Assembly (NCBI GenBank): GCA_023442525.1
Contig: JAEZZA010000004.1
Location: 1 to 64,000, forward strand
From: Bacteroidota bacterium
GTDB lineage: Bacteria; Bacteroidota; Bacteroidia; Bacteroidales; UBA10428
DNA: 64,000 nt
Reading direction: 5' to 3'
This document shows positions 36,357 through 44,444 of the stretch, one piece after another. Each line of letters opens with the position of its first letter. Position 1 is the stretch's first letter. Under the pieces are notes generated by a model that had not been told where the DNA came from, did no database searches, and was given only the letters and a program-made list of their open reading frames with translations. The position numbers and the translations under genes were made by a program.

Positions 36357-36391
36357 AGACTTTAGAGACTTAGTGACCATAGAGACTTTAG
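36357..36391. repeat. Imperfect ~9-nt tandem repeat (AGACTTTAG-type)
   Basis: Four consecutive units, AGACTTTAG, AGACTTAG, TGACCATAG and AGACTTTAG, fill most of the 54-nt hisG-hisD spacer, just upstream of the hisD start. Confidence 0.7.
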
Positions 36392-36405
36392 GGATCAAAC
36401 ATATT

Positions 36406-37266
36406 TCAGGTAATCATCTTCTCTATCGGTATCACCAATATACCTTCAGCACCGTTTTCCTTGAGCTTGCCAATAATCTCCCAGAATTCATTTTCGTTTA
36501 CCACAGAATGCACCGAACTCCATCCCTCTTGATAGAGCGGGAGAACGGTTGGACTTTTCATACCGGGCAGCAATTCAACAATTTTATCAAGGTTTTCATT
36601 GGGTGCGTTAAGCAGAATGTACTTGTTGTTTTTCGACCGCCGCACTGCCTGGAAACGGAACAAAAGGTCATTTAATATTTTCCTCCTTTTTGCACTCAGC
36701 TCAGGTGATGAGATGACAACAGCTTCGGATCGGGTTACTATTTCCACCTCCTTTAAACGGTTTGAAATCAGCGTACTTCCTGTGCTCACAATATCGAAAA
36801 TAGCGTCTGCCAGGCCGATTCCGGGAGCAATTTCAACTGATCCGCTTATTTCATGTATTTCTGAGTTAAGCTTATTCTTTTTCAGAAACTTTTTGAGAAT
36901 TACCGGGTAAGAAGTGGCAATTCGTTTATTATTGAAGTATGAAAGATCTTCATACACGTCGGATTGTGGAATAGCCAGTGAAAGACGACATTTGGCAAAT
37001 CCGAGACGCTCCACGATATCTACATTGCGATCACGTTCTATTACCTCATTCTCGCCTACAATGCCAATATCTGCGACAGCATCAGCTACATATTGCGGAA
37101 TGTCGTCGTCACGCAGGTACAGGATCTCTACGGGGAAATTTTCTCCAATTGAGATCAGTTTTCTCTTGCTGTCCTGGTTATGCCGGATACCTGATTCTCT
37201 TATAAGCTCCAGCGATTTCTCGCTGAGCCGGCCATCTTTCTGAATTGCAATTTTTAATTTTTCCAT
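36406..37266 (-). CDS. hisG: ATP phosphoribosyltransferase, long form
   Basis: 286 residues, the long (HisG_L) form. A catalytic bilobed domain (KLKIAIQKDGRLSEKSLELI; VADAVADIGIVGENEV; EIAPGIGLADAIFDIVSTGSTLISN as the PRPP loop) is followed by a C-terminal ACT-like regulatory domain of about 75 residues for feedback inhibition by histidine. First structural gene of the operon; its ATG lies 16 nt after the attenuator T-tract begins. Confidence 0.97.
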   Translation of the reverse strand: MEKLKIAIQKDGRLSEKSLELIRESGIRHNQDSKRKLISIGENFPVEILYLRDDDIPQYVADAVADIGIVGENEVIERDRNVDIVERLGFAKCRLSLAIPQSDVYEDLSYFNNKRIATSYPVILKKFLKKNKLNSEIHEISGSVEIAPGIGLADAIFDIVSTGSTLISNRLKEVEIVTRSEAVVISSPELSAKRRKILNDLLFRFQAVRRSKNNKYILLNAPNENLDKIVELLPGMKSPTVLPLYQEGWSSVHSVVNENEFWEIIGKLKENGAEGILVIPIEKMIT

Positions 37267-37282
37267 TACGGGTTTTTGTTAT

Positions 37283-37315
37283 AAAAAAGGGGTTTGCAGT
37301 ATTGCAAACCCCTTT
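37283..37315 (-). terminator. his attenuator terminator hairpin
   Basis: Arms at 37286-37298 and 37303-37315 form a 13-bp perfect stem (AAAGGGGTTTGCA with its complement) around a 4-nt loop. On the minus strand the stem runs into a T6 tract (37283-37288). It lies 39 nt after the leader stop codon and directly before hisG, so it would end transcription before the structural genes. Confidence 0.92.
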
Positions 37316-37354
37316 CGATATTATTGTCAGAGACACATACTGCCATTTTCCGTA

Positions 37355-37396
37355 TTACGGCCGGTGATGGTGATGATGTGTCCTTTGATATTTCAT
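37355..37396 (-). CDS. hisL: his operon leader peptide
   Basis: A 13-codon frame encoding MKYQRTHHHHHRP, then TAA. Five consecutive His codons (CAT CAT CAC CAT CAC) are the diagnostic stalling signal of a histidine attenuator. It lies 18 nt downstream of a TATATTTG promoter box and upstream of a perfect terminator hairpin before hisG. Low charged His-tRNA should stall the ribosome and prevent terminator formation. The rest of the peptide is unlike the enteric one. Confidence 0.95.
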   Translation of the reverse strand: MKYQRTHHHHHRP

Positions 37397-37414
37397 ATTT
37401 ATGATTTTGTTCTG

Positions 37415-37445
37415 CAAATATAGTAATTTTATAGACACAATGCAA
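37415..37445 (-). promoter_or_regulatory. Promoter of the his operon
   Basis: On the minus strand, TATATTTG (37415-37422) is an exact TAnnTTTG -7 box, and TTG (37443-37445) lies 20 nt upstream as a -33 box. The leader ATG is 18 nt downstream of the -7 box, as compact as at the ilv operon, which uses the identical -7 octamer. Confidence 0.75.
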
Positions 37446-37466
37446 CTATGAAGGAATTATTTTAAG

Positions 37467-37516
37467 GTTCCAAAGGTTCCAAAGGTTCCAGGGGTTCCAG
37501 GGGTCCCAGGGGTTTC
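37467..37516. repeat. 9-nt tandem repeat, inverse of the one at the window start
   Basis: Units GTTCCAAAG x2, GTTCCAGGG x2 and GTCCCAGGG, plus a partial GTTTC. The unit GTTCCAAAG is the exact reverse complement of CTTTGGAAC and GTTCCAGGG that of CCCTGGAAC, both found at 2-77. The array lies between the his promoter and the 3' end of rlmD, 6 nt from the rlmD stop. Confidence 0.9.
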
Positions 37517-37522
37517 GCAGAT

Positions 37523-38878
37523 TTACTTTCTCTCCAACATCACCACCGTCTCCAAATGATGTGTATGCGGGAGCATGTCAAAGGGTTGAATGCGTGTGAT
37601 GTGGTAAACTTCGGTGAGCTGCTTCAGATCGAAGGCCAGCGAAACCGGATTACAGCTCAGGTAAATCACCTTCCGCGCGCCGGAGGCATTAATGGTTTTT
37701 TTAATTTCAATAAGAGTGCCCGAACGCGGGGGATCCAGAACGATCAAATCAGGAGAACCGTTTTCACGCAGAAAGCCGGTGGTAAATGTTTTTAGTATAT
37801 CACCCTGAATAAAATGGGTATTCTTAAGATTATTCATTTCTGCATTGGCCCTTGCATCTTCAATTGCCTGTGCCGATCCTTCGATACCCGTCACATGTCC
37901 CGCATCTTTAGCCAGGTAGTGTGCAATAGTGCCGACTCCGGTATACAGATCCACAACTTTGTCGTTTTTGCCCGCCTGCGCCCATTCGCGGATCGTCTGG
38001 AAAATATTCCCGGCCTGAGCTACATTGGGCTGGAAAAAAGATGAAGCATGTATCCGGAATTTGAACTCCCCTGATGTTTCCATGATATAGGGCTGAGTTC
38101 CCTTAAAAGTGCAGATCTCGCCATGTAGCTGGCTATGCCTGGGTGATAGATGAACCGTATAATTTAAGGATACAATCTGTTTGAATTTTTTCATCAGATC
38201 GGTCATCAGTTTTTCACGCAGTCCGGGGTCGTCGCGATGCAATCCCAGGACAAGCATGATCTGGCCGTCTTTATTGATACGGATGGATAGACTTCTTAAA
38301 AACCCTGAATCAGCCTGTGCATCGTAATATTCAACACTTCTCGAATAGGAGTATGCCTTAATAAACTCACAAATTGCACGTGACATCCTCGGTTGCAGAT
38401 AGCATTCAAGTATATCATTCACCGATTTTGAATCTTCCGAACTATGGAACCCCAGTATGTCAGGTGCAGAAAAGGAATATTCCATCCGGTGTCTGTAGAA
38501 ATGAAGCATCGGTGAAGGAATTACCTTTGGTATATCCGTAAACGGAATGTTGTATTTTTTTAACGCGTTAACAAGTATTTCGGATTTCAGAGTGAGCTGA
38601 TTCGAATATTCAATATGCTGCCAGGGGCATCCCCCGCACTCTTTTGAATGTATACAATAAGGATAGATCCGGAATTTCGAAGGCAATAAGATCCGGGCAA
38701 TTGAACCGGTCCGGAATCCCAGCTTCCTGCGCTGAGTTGTAAATAATACTTCCTCGCCGGGAATTCCATTATCCATAAATACGTTTTTCTCATCGTGTAT
38801 TGCCATGCAACGTCCCGACGAATGTATTTGTACAAGCTTAACCGGCCCTTTTACCGTTTTTCTTTGAAAATCAGACAT
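37523..38878 (-). CDS. rlmD: 23S rRNA (uracil-1939-C5)-methyltransferase RlmD/RumA family
   Basis: 451 residues. An N-terminal TRAM domain is followed by a 4Fe-4S ligand set (CIHSKECGGCPWQHIEYSNQ), an inserted central domain, and a C-terminal SAM domain with VVDLYTGVGTIAHYLA, LIVLDPPRSG and the catalytic Cys in VIYLSCNPVSLAFDL. It methylates uracil in 23S rRNA; RlmC- or TrmA-type specificity cannot be fully excluded. Confidence 0.92.
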   Translation of the reverse strand: MSDFQRKTVKGPVKLVQIHSSGRCMAIHDEKNVFMDNGIPGEEVLFTTQRRKLGFRTGSIARILLPSKFRIYPYCIHSKECGGCPWQHIEYSNQLTLKSEILVNALKKYNIPFTDIPKVIPSPMLHFYRHRMEYSFSAPDILGFHSSEDSKSVNDILECYLQPRMSRAICEFIKAYSYSRSVEYYDAQADSGFLRSLSIRINKDGQIMLVLGLHRDDPGLREKLMTDLMKKFKQIVSLNYTVHLSPRHSQLHGEICTFKGTQPYIMETSGEFKFRIHASSFFQPNVAQAGNIFQTIREWAQAGKNDKVVDLYTGVGTIAHYLAKDAGHVTGIEGSAQAIEDARANAEMNNLKNTHFIQGDILKTFTTGFLRENGSPDLIVLDPPRSGTLIEIKKTINASGARKVIYLSCNPVSLAFDLKQLTEVYHITRIQPFDMLPHTHHLETVVMLERK

Positions 38879-38967
38879 TAATCTGAAGTTTTGTTTAATC
38901 GGTCAAAATTATATGGAATTTCATAAGGATTACACGTTTCAGATATAAATTTAATTTTTGGTTTCCT

Positions 38968-38983
38968 GTAATGCATTAATTAC
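38968..38983. promoter_or_regulatory. Palindrome upstream of the LytTR regulator
   Basis: TAATGCATTA (38969-38978) is a perfect 10-nt palindrome, flanked so that GTAAT at 38968 and ATTAC at 38979 also form an inverted repeat. It lies in the 193-nt divergent spacer between rlmD and the response regulator and could be an operator. Sequence symmetry is the only evidence. Confidence 0.3.
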
Positions 38984-39071
38984 GGGCGTAATAGAAAAAG
39001 TCGGACATGTATCTGAAAAATTTTCTAAATTTAATCAGGTAAGAAATCAGAATGACCAGCACGCGGACAAC

Positions 39072-39821
39072 ATGATACTGAAATCCATAATAGTAGATGA
39101 TGAAAAACCCTCAAGGGAGGCACTTGCCAGGTGTCTTTCGGAGTACTGTAGTGATGTGGAAGTTGTGGCATCATGTAATTCAGTAAAAACCGGCTATAAT
39201 GCCATTATTAAATACGATCCTCACCTCGTATTTCTGGATATTGATATACCGGAAAAAGATGGATTCGAACTTCTGAAAATGTTTAATCCAATCCGGTTTA
39301 AGGTTGTATTTATTACTGCCTATGCCGAACATGCCATAAAAGCTTTTCGCTTCTCAGCAACTGATTATCTTCTGAAACCTCTTATAGTGGATGAATTGAT
39401 TGAAGCTGTGAACAAGGTAAGGACTGAAATTCAGAACATGACCGGTAGTATTAATCTTCAGAAGCTGATGGAAACCATCGGCAAAGGGAATGATGAATTC
39501 CGGCAACTTGTTATCTCGGACAATAACGGGTTTAAAGTGATAGACACGTCAGATATTATTATGTGCGAGGCAGACGGATACTGCACCTATTTTTATCTAT
39601 CGGGAAGTGAAAAAATAACAAGCTCGAAAAATCTTAAACACTACGAGGAATTGCTTGCCAAGCACGGTTTTATTCGGGTACATAATTCATTCATGATCAA
39701 CCTTCAGCACATAAAAAGCTACAGCAACCAGGGCGAAATTTTGCTATCCCGTAATCTGCACTGTCCCTTGGGTAATGCTTTTAAACAGCGATTTCTGGAG
39801 CGATTCAGGAAAAACAGGTAG
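39072..39821 (+). CDS. LytTR family two-component response regulator
   Basis: 249 residues from ATG 39072; the frame opens 38 codons earlier, but the receiver domain starts exactly at MILKSIIVDDEKPSREA. The phosphoacceptor is Asp56 in VFLDIDIP, with a Lys in YLLKPL. A LytTR DNA-binding domain occupies about residues 145-245 (IIMCEADGYCTYFYL to HCPLGNAFKQRFLERF). No sensor kinase is adjacent. It is 291 nt upstream of darA in the same orientation and is a candidate regulator of the pigment locus (inference). Confidence 0.93.
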   Translation: MILKSIIVDDEKPSREALARCLSEYCSDVEVVASCNSVKTGYNAIIKYDPHLVFLDIDIPEKDGFELLKMFNPIRFKVVFITAYAEHAIKAFRFSATDYLLKPLIVDELIEAVNKVRTEIQNMTGSINLQKLMETIGKGNDEFRQLVISDNNGFKVIDTSDIIMCEADGYCTYFYLSGSEKITSSKNLKHYEELLAKHGFIRVHNSFMINLQHIKSYSNQGEILLSRNLHCPLGNAFKQRFLERFRKNR

Positions 39822-39955
39822 TATAAATCTTGTTTGTTAGTCGGGCACGGGTGTTTGTAGGAAAAATAGCCGTATTAGTTATATTGCAATAATTCTTGCA
39901 CCCGAAATCTTTTATTTTGCATACTCAACACACATGATCCGCGCTTTCTTACCAC

Positions 39956-39993
39956 AACCGGTCATTTTCGGGTTCCTCTGGAATTGACCGGTT
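39956..39993. other. 9-bp inverted repeat between LytTR gene and darA
   Basis: Arms AACCGGTCA (39956-39964) and TGACCGGTT (39985-39993) are perfect inverted repeats with a 20-nt loop, followed by TTACTTTTTCT. This may be a terminator after the regulator gene or a regulatory site for darA. Apart from this repeat I see nothing in the 291-nt spacer. Confidence 0.45.
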
Positions 39994-40112
39994 TACTTTT
40001 TCTGTTTGCAGGATTCTTCCAGGGATCCGGGCCGTGTATTGGCATGCAAAGTATTCACATAGTTCCTTTCTCCGAAATCTTTTTAATTTTATACCCAAAC
40101 TAACATTGTAGT

Positions 40113-41030
40113 ATGGGTAAAAAAGTATTGGTCGTTTATTACTCACAAACCGGACAGCTCAGAGAAATAACGGATACTATTACCAGCGCCTTGTCGGCCG
40201 CTGACGGTATTACTGTGACTTATGAAGAACTGAATCCCGATCCGCCCTTTCCGTTTCCATGGTCATCCGATCAGTTTTTTCAGGCTATGCCGGAATCAGT
40301 AAAAGGAATTCCCTGTAAACTGGAGCCATTAAAGGTTAATCCCGATGAAAATTTCGATCTCATTATCCTTGCCTGGCAACCCTGGTACCTTTCACCTTCG
40401 ATCCCTATTCATGGTTTTATGCAGCTTCCCGAAGCAAAAAGGCTGATGTCGGGTAAACCTGTAATCACTGTGATTGGCAGCAGGAACATGTGGGTAATGG
40501 CTCAAAACAGGATTAAAGAATACATAAAAGCAAACGGTGCCAGGCTTGTCGGTAATATTGTTCTGTTCGACAGGGCATCGAACCTGTTAAGCGTCATATC
40601 CATTATCCGGTGGATGTTCAAAGGGAAAAAAGAGAGGTTCATGAAGATCATACCTCCAGCGGGAGTTTCGGAAGAAGATATCCGTAAATCTGCAGAATAT
40701 GGAGTTACCATTAAGGATGCTTTGCTGAACGAAAATTTTGATAATCTGAATGATGAATTGATTAAGCAGGGTGCCATTGATGTAAACCCCGCCGTTGTAA
40801 TGATCGAAAAAAGAGGTATAATTTTCTTCAGGATATGGGCAGGTTTTATCCTTAAGAAAGGGGGATATGGCGATCCGAAGCGGCTTACAAGAATACGGAT
40901 GTTTAAATACTACCTTCTGACTGTTCTCTATCTTGTATCACCGTTCGCTTCATTGTTATACGCCATTATCAGGCCTTTCAGAACAGAGACGATAAAAAAA
41001 CAGATTACTTTATATCAATCTACCGACTGA
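40113..41030 (+). CDS. darA: DarA-like dialkylresorcinol-forming enzyme (aromatase)
   Basis: 305 residues. A flavodoxin-like N-terminal half opens with KKVLVVYYSQTGQLREIT, the phosphate-binding loop, and contains LIILAWQPWYLSPSIPIHGFM. The C-terminal part holds two hydrophobic segments near residues 225-290. Bacteroidota proteins of this build next to a DarB ketosynthase are known as DarA, which aromatises the cyclised diketide-type intermediate to a dialkylresorcinol. First gene of the pigment locus, followed by darB after 65 nt. Confidence 0.85.
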   Translation: MGKKVLVVYYSQTGQLREITDTITSALSAADGITVTYEELNPDPPFPFPWSSDQFFQAMPESVKGIPCKLEPLKVNPDENFDLIILAWQPWYLSPSIPIHGFMQLPEAKRLMSGKPVITVIGSRNMWVMAQNRIKEYIKANGARLVGNIVLFDRASNLLSVISIIRWMFKGKKERFMKIIPPAGVSEEDIRKSAEYGVTIKDALLNENFDNLNDELIKQGAIDVNPAVVMIEKRGIIFFRIWAGFILKKGGYGDPKRLTRIRMFKYYLLTVLYLVSPFASLLYAIIRPFRTETIKKQITLYQSTD

Positions 41031-41046
41031 GGTACTGTTTTTTTTA

Positions 41047-41054
41047 TAGTTTTG
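41047..41054 (+). promoter_or_regulatory. Putative -7 element upstream of darB
   Basis: TAGTTTTG matches TAnnTTTG exactly in the 65-nt darA-darB spacer, 41 nt before the darB ATG. It could give darB and the following genes their own transcript. The -33 box is not clear. Confidence 0.45.
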
Positions 41055-41095
41055 CAGTTTTATAAAGTTATGTAGTCCTAATTTTTTCATTTTCT

Positions 41096-42232
41096 ATGCC
41101 TAACGAGGTTTACATTAACAAAGTAACGAAATTTCTGCCGAACAAGCCTGTTACGAATGATGAGATGGAAGAGTATCTTGGCATGATTGATAATAAACCA
41201 TCAAAAGCCAGGCGGATTGTTCTCAGAAATAACGGAATTGTTAGCCGGTATTATGCCCTGACGAAAGAAGGGAAGCCGACACACACCAATGCCGGACTGG
41301 CAGCTGAGGCTGTGAAAATGCTTTTTGACGAAAGTTTTAGTAAGAACGATATCGAATTGCTGGCATGTGGCACGGCATCACCCGACCAGGTAATGCCGTC
41401 ACAGGCATCGATGGTTCATGGCCTTTTGGATATTCCCGCTATTGAGATAGCATCCTTTGCAGGCTCATGTTGTGCAAGCATGCAGGCACTGAAGTTTTGT
41501 TACCTTTCTGTTCTTTCGGGAAATACACGAAATGCGGTTTGTACAGGATCAGAGATACTTTCTCTCTGGATGCTTTCAAAGTATTTTGAAAAGGAATGTG
41601 AGAACGAGGCCAAATTGAAAGAAAATCCTTTGCTGGCTTTTGAAAAGGAATTTCTGCGCTGGATGTTATCCGACGGAGCAGGAGCAGTTTTGCTTGAAAA
41701 CAAGCCTTCGGGCAGATTACCTTTGAAAGTTGAATGGATTGATATCCGTTCGTACGCCAATGAGAAAGAAACCTGCATGTATGCAGGCGCTGATAAGGGC
41801 GCAGATGGCGAAATATTCGGATGGTGCAGGTTTGAACCGGAAGAATGGCTCACCCGGTCGATTTTCTCTCTCAAACAGGATACCCGGATGCTGGGCAGCT
41901 TCATTGTCAAACTGGGCGGCCAGTTCCTGAAAGAAATCATTGAATCGAGGAATCTGGACATTAATTCTATAGATTACTTCCTGCCTCATCTGTCTTCGGA
42001 ATTTTTCCGTGAACCTATCTATAAAGAACTTGATGAACTTGGAATTAATATACCCAAAGAGAAGTGGTTTACAAACCTGACTACTGTTGGCAATGTTGCC
42101 ACAGTTTCTTTCATTCTGATGCTTGAAGAATTGATAAGGGTCAGGGATCTTAAAAAGGGGCAGAAGATACTTATCCAGGTGCCGGAAAGTGCCAGGTTCA
42201 CGTATGCTTACGCGCTCCTTACTGTATGTTGA
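41096..42232 (+). CDS. darB: DarB-like ketosynthase (KAS III type)
   Basis: 378 residues, thiolase fold. The KAS III-type triad is visible: Cys126 in AGSCCASMQALKF, His in DYFLPHLSSEF, and Asn in NLTTVGNVATVSF. DarB enzymes condense and cyclise two beta-oxoacyl thioesters to a cyclohexenone-type product that DarA aromatises to a 2,5-dialkylresorcinol, the alcohol part of flexirubins. No darC-like ACP is adjacent, so one of the other ACPs of the locus must serve. Confidence 0.88.
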   Translation: MPNEVYINKVTKFLPNKPVTNDEMEEYLGMIDNKPSKARRIVLRNNGIVSRYYALTKEGKPTHTNAGLAAEAVKMLFDESFSKNDIELLACGTASPDQVMPSQASMVHGLLDIPAIEIASFAGSCCASMQALKFCYLSVLSGNTRNAVCTGSEILSLWMLSKYFEKECENEAKLKENPLLAFEKEFLRWMLSDGAGAVLLENKPSGRLPLKVEWIDIRSYANEKETCMYAGADKGADGEIFGWCRFEPEEWLTRSIFSLKQDTRMLGSFIVKLGGQFLKEIIESRNLDINSIDYFLPHLSSEFFREPIYKELDELGINIPKEKWFTNLTTVGNVATVSFILMLEELIRVRDLKKGQKILIQVPESARFTYAYALLTVC

Positions 42233-42265
42233 CAAGCCTGTACAGTTGAGTGAATCGTACAAAGC

Positions 42266-42697
42266 ATGAAAGTAAATGAAGTCCCCCAGGATAAGGGATA
42301 TTTAGTTAAGGGAAGAGTCACCGATCTGAATTATGCCGTGGATGAAAACGGCAATTACACTACCATGCAAAGTGAGGGATGGCAGCCTAAGAATGAGGCA
42401 ATGACACTGGCATGGGAAGTAGTTTATGAGAAAGCACAGGAAGTACGGCAGAAAGTATTGGATGGTATTTTGAGTCCCGTTGCTTTTTATATGGAACTGA
42501 ATGTTATGGATGTTAAAATACTGTCGGATTACACCGGTATTCCAAAATGGAAGGTCAGAAGGCACCTGAAGATGAAGAATTTTACGAAACTTAATAGTAA
42601 TATCATTTCCCGGTATGCAGATGCTTTCAAATTAATTCCGTCTGACCTGTCAGATCTGAACAAAATACGCGAGGCTAAGCCGGGACATGAAGATTGA
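42266..42697 (+). CDS. Conserved hypothetical protein of the pigment locus
   Basis: 143 residues, no signal peptide or membrane segment. The N-terminal half contains VKGRVTDLNYAVDENGNYTTMQSEGWQPK. The C-terminal half looks like a helix-turn-helix (about 85-130: VMDVKILSDYTGIPKWKVRRHLK). I do not recognise a named family. It overlaps the BtrH-like gene by 11 nt and follows darB closely, so it belongs to this operon; it might be an assembly or regulatory protein. Confidence 0.75.
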   Translation: MKVNEVPQDKGYLVKGRVTDLNYAVDENGNYTTMQSEGWQPKNEAMTLAWEVVYEKAQEVRQKVLDGILSPVAFYMELNVMDVKILSDYTGIPKWKVRRHLKMKNFTKLNSNIISRYADAFKLIPSDLSDLNKIREAKPGHED

Positions 42698-43691
42698 TTT
42701 TAAGCACTACCAGTCGGCACACTGTGAGAACGGAGTCACTTCCAATCTTCTCAGATTCTACGGTATTGAGCTGAGCGAACCAATGGTTTTTGGTATCGGT
42801 TCGGGCTATTTCTTCTCACATATGCCGTTTATCAAACTCCACGGAATGGCAGTGACTTCATTCAGGGTACTGCCAGGGTGGATATTTAAGAGAGTTACAC
42901 GCCGGCTGGGTGTTAAGGTTCAACGACGCAAATTTTCGGATCCGCAGCGAGCCATGCAGGAACTCGACGAACTACTCGGACAGGGAATTCCGGTAGGAAT
43001 GCTGGTTGGCGTTTACCAGTTACCATACTTCCCCAAAGAATTCAGATTCCATTTCAATGCTCACAATCTTACTGCTTTTGGAAAAGAAAACGGGCATTAC
43101 CTGATCAGCGATCCGGTTATGGAAAATGTAGAAACGCTTTCGGGCGAAGAGCTGAAAATTGTAAGGTTTGCAAAAGGTACATACCCACCAAGAGGCAGAA
43201 TGTATCACATCGCATACATGCCGGAGAAAGTGGATGTTAAGCCTGCAATTATTGCCGGAATAAGACAAACTGCAAGGGATATGCTAACCATCCCGGTACC
43301 AATGTTTGGTATTAAAGGCATACGGACCCTCGCCAAACGAATGCGAAAATGGCCGTCACGTTTAGGTGAAAAACTGGCAGCCCAGAATCTCGCCCAGGTT
43401 ATCAGAATGCTCGAGGAGATTGGTACCGGAGGTGCAGGATTCAGATTCATCTATGCTGCCTTTCTTCAGGAGAGCGCTTCAATACTAAATAAGCCATGGC
43501 TTAATAAACTGAGTGCTGATATGACTGTTATCGGCGATGCATGGAGAGATTTTGCAGTACACGCGTCACGTCGTTTTAAGAACAGGGATAGTGAAGGTAT
43601 TACTTACGATTCCCTTGCTGATATGTTGATGAAAATTGCCGATAGGGAGGAAAAGGTGTTTCTTCAACTAAGGAATATTGATAAGGAATGA
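42687..43691 (+). CDS. BtrH N-terminal domain protein (putative acyl transferase)
   Basis: 334 residues. The N-terminal half matches the BtrH papain-like fold: Cys13 in YQSAHCENGVTSNLLRFYGI, GIGSGYFF, and a His/Asp pair in NGHYLISDPVM. The C-terminal half is helical (DUF4872-like). BtrH moves an acyl group from an ACP to the amino group of butirosin's aminoglycoside, so this protein may transfer an ACP-bound acyl chain in the pigment pathway (inference). It overlaps the ABC ATPase by 4 nt. Confidence 0.82.
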   Translation: MKIDFKHYQSAHCENGVTSNLLRFYGIELSEPMVFGIGSGYFFSHMPFIKLHGMAVTSFRVLPGWIFKRVTRRLGVKVQRRKFSDPQRAMQELDELLGQGIPVGMLVGVYQLPYFPKEFRFHFNAHNLTAFGKENGHYLISDPVMENVETLSGEELKIVRFAKGTYPPRGRMYHIAYMPEKVDVKPAIIAGIRQTARDMLTIPVPMFGIKGIRTLAKRMRKWPSRLGEKLAAQNLAQVIRMLEEIGTGGAGFRFIYAAFLQESASILNKPWLNKLSADMTVIGDAWRDFAVHASRRFKNRDSEGITYDSLADMLMKIADREEKVFLQLRNIDKE

Positions 43692-44440
43692 GTGAAGAAC
43701 CCATCATCCGTGTAGAAAATCTCACAAAGAGATACAAGGGGACTGATAAAGACGCCATTGATAATGTAAGTTTTGAAGTTCCCCGGGGAAGGATATTTGG
43801 CCTCTTAGGTCCCAATGGCGCAGGGAAAACCACCATGATAAGAATATTATGCGGATTACTTGCACCAACAAGTGGTGACATAACCGTTAACGGTTATTCA
43901 CTTAAAAACGAAAAAAGTCTCATAAAGAAACTGATTGGCGTTGTGCCCCAGGAAATAGCACTTTATCCTACATTAACTGCCAGGGAAAATCTGGTGATAT
44001 TCGGAGGCGTTGCGGGCCTCAAAGGGTCGGAACTGACGGATCGGATTAACAACTGGTTGTCGATATTCGGGCTGGACAAAAGCCGGAATCACCAGGTTCG
44101 GAATTTTTCAGGCGGAATGAAGCGAAGACTGAATCTGATAGCGGGTCTTATTCACAATCCTGCCATTCTGATACTGGATGAACCCACTGTTGGCGTTGAC
44201 GTTCACTCCAAGAATGTGATTATCGAAAATTTGTTCGAGATTAACCAAAAGGGTACTACTATTATTTATACATCACATTATCTCGAAGAGGCAGAAAATC
44301 TGTGCTCCTGCCTCGCCATTATTGACGAAGGTATTATAATAAAAAGGGGAAGCCTCCACGATATTCGAAATGAATATGGCGGAAATGCAAAGCTCGAAGA
44401 TGTGTTTTTACAATTAACCGGCAGAGAACTCAGAGATTGA
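43688..44440 (+). CDS. ABC transporter ATP-binding protein
   Basis: 250 residues. Walker A is GPNGAGKTT, the signature is RNFSGGMKRRLNLIAG and Walker B is AILILDEPTVGVD. It is of the DrrA/CcmA-like ABC-2 exporter class. It pairs with the permease 4 nt downstream. Its position between acyl-transfer and ketosynthase genes suggests export of the pigment or a precursor. Confidence 0.95.
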   Translation: MSEEPIIRVENLTKRYKGTDKDAIDNVSFEVPRGRIFGLLGPNGAGKTTMIRILCGLLAPTSGDITVNGYSLKNEKSLIKKLIGVVPQEIALYPTLTARENLVIFGGVAGLKGSELTDRINNWLSIFGLDKSRNHQVRNFSGGMKRRLNLIAGLIHNPAILILDEPTVGVDVHSKNVIIENLFEINQKGTTIIYTSHYLEEAENLCSCLAIIDEGIIIKRGSLHDIRNEYGGNAKLEDVFLQLTGRELRD

Positions 44441-44444
44441 ACCG

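Noticed and set aside
38958..39071. 38-residue N-terminal extension of the LytTR regulator
   Set aside because: The extension has no receiver-domain character; the domain begins precisely at the ATG at 39072.
41717..42262. 181-codon minus-strand reading frame inside darB
   Set aside because: Antisense to darB, whose active-site residues are all accounted for; no independent promoter or homology features.
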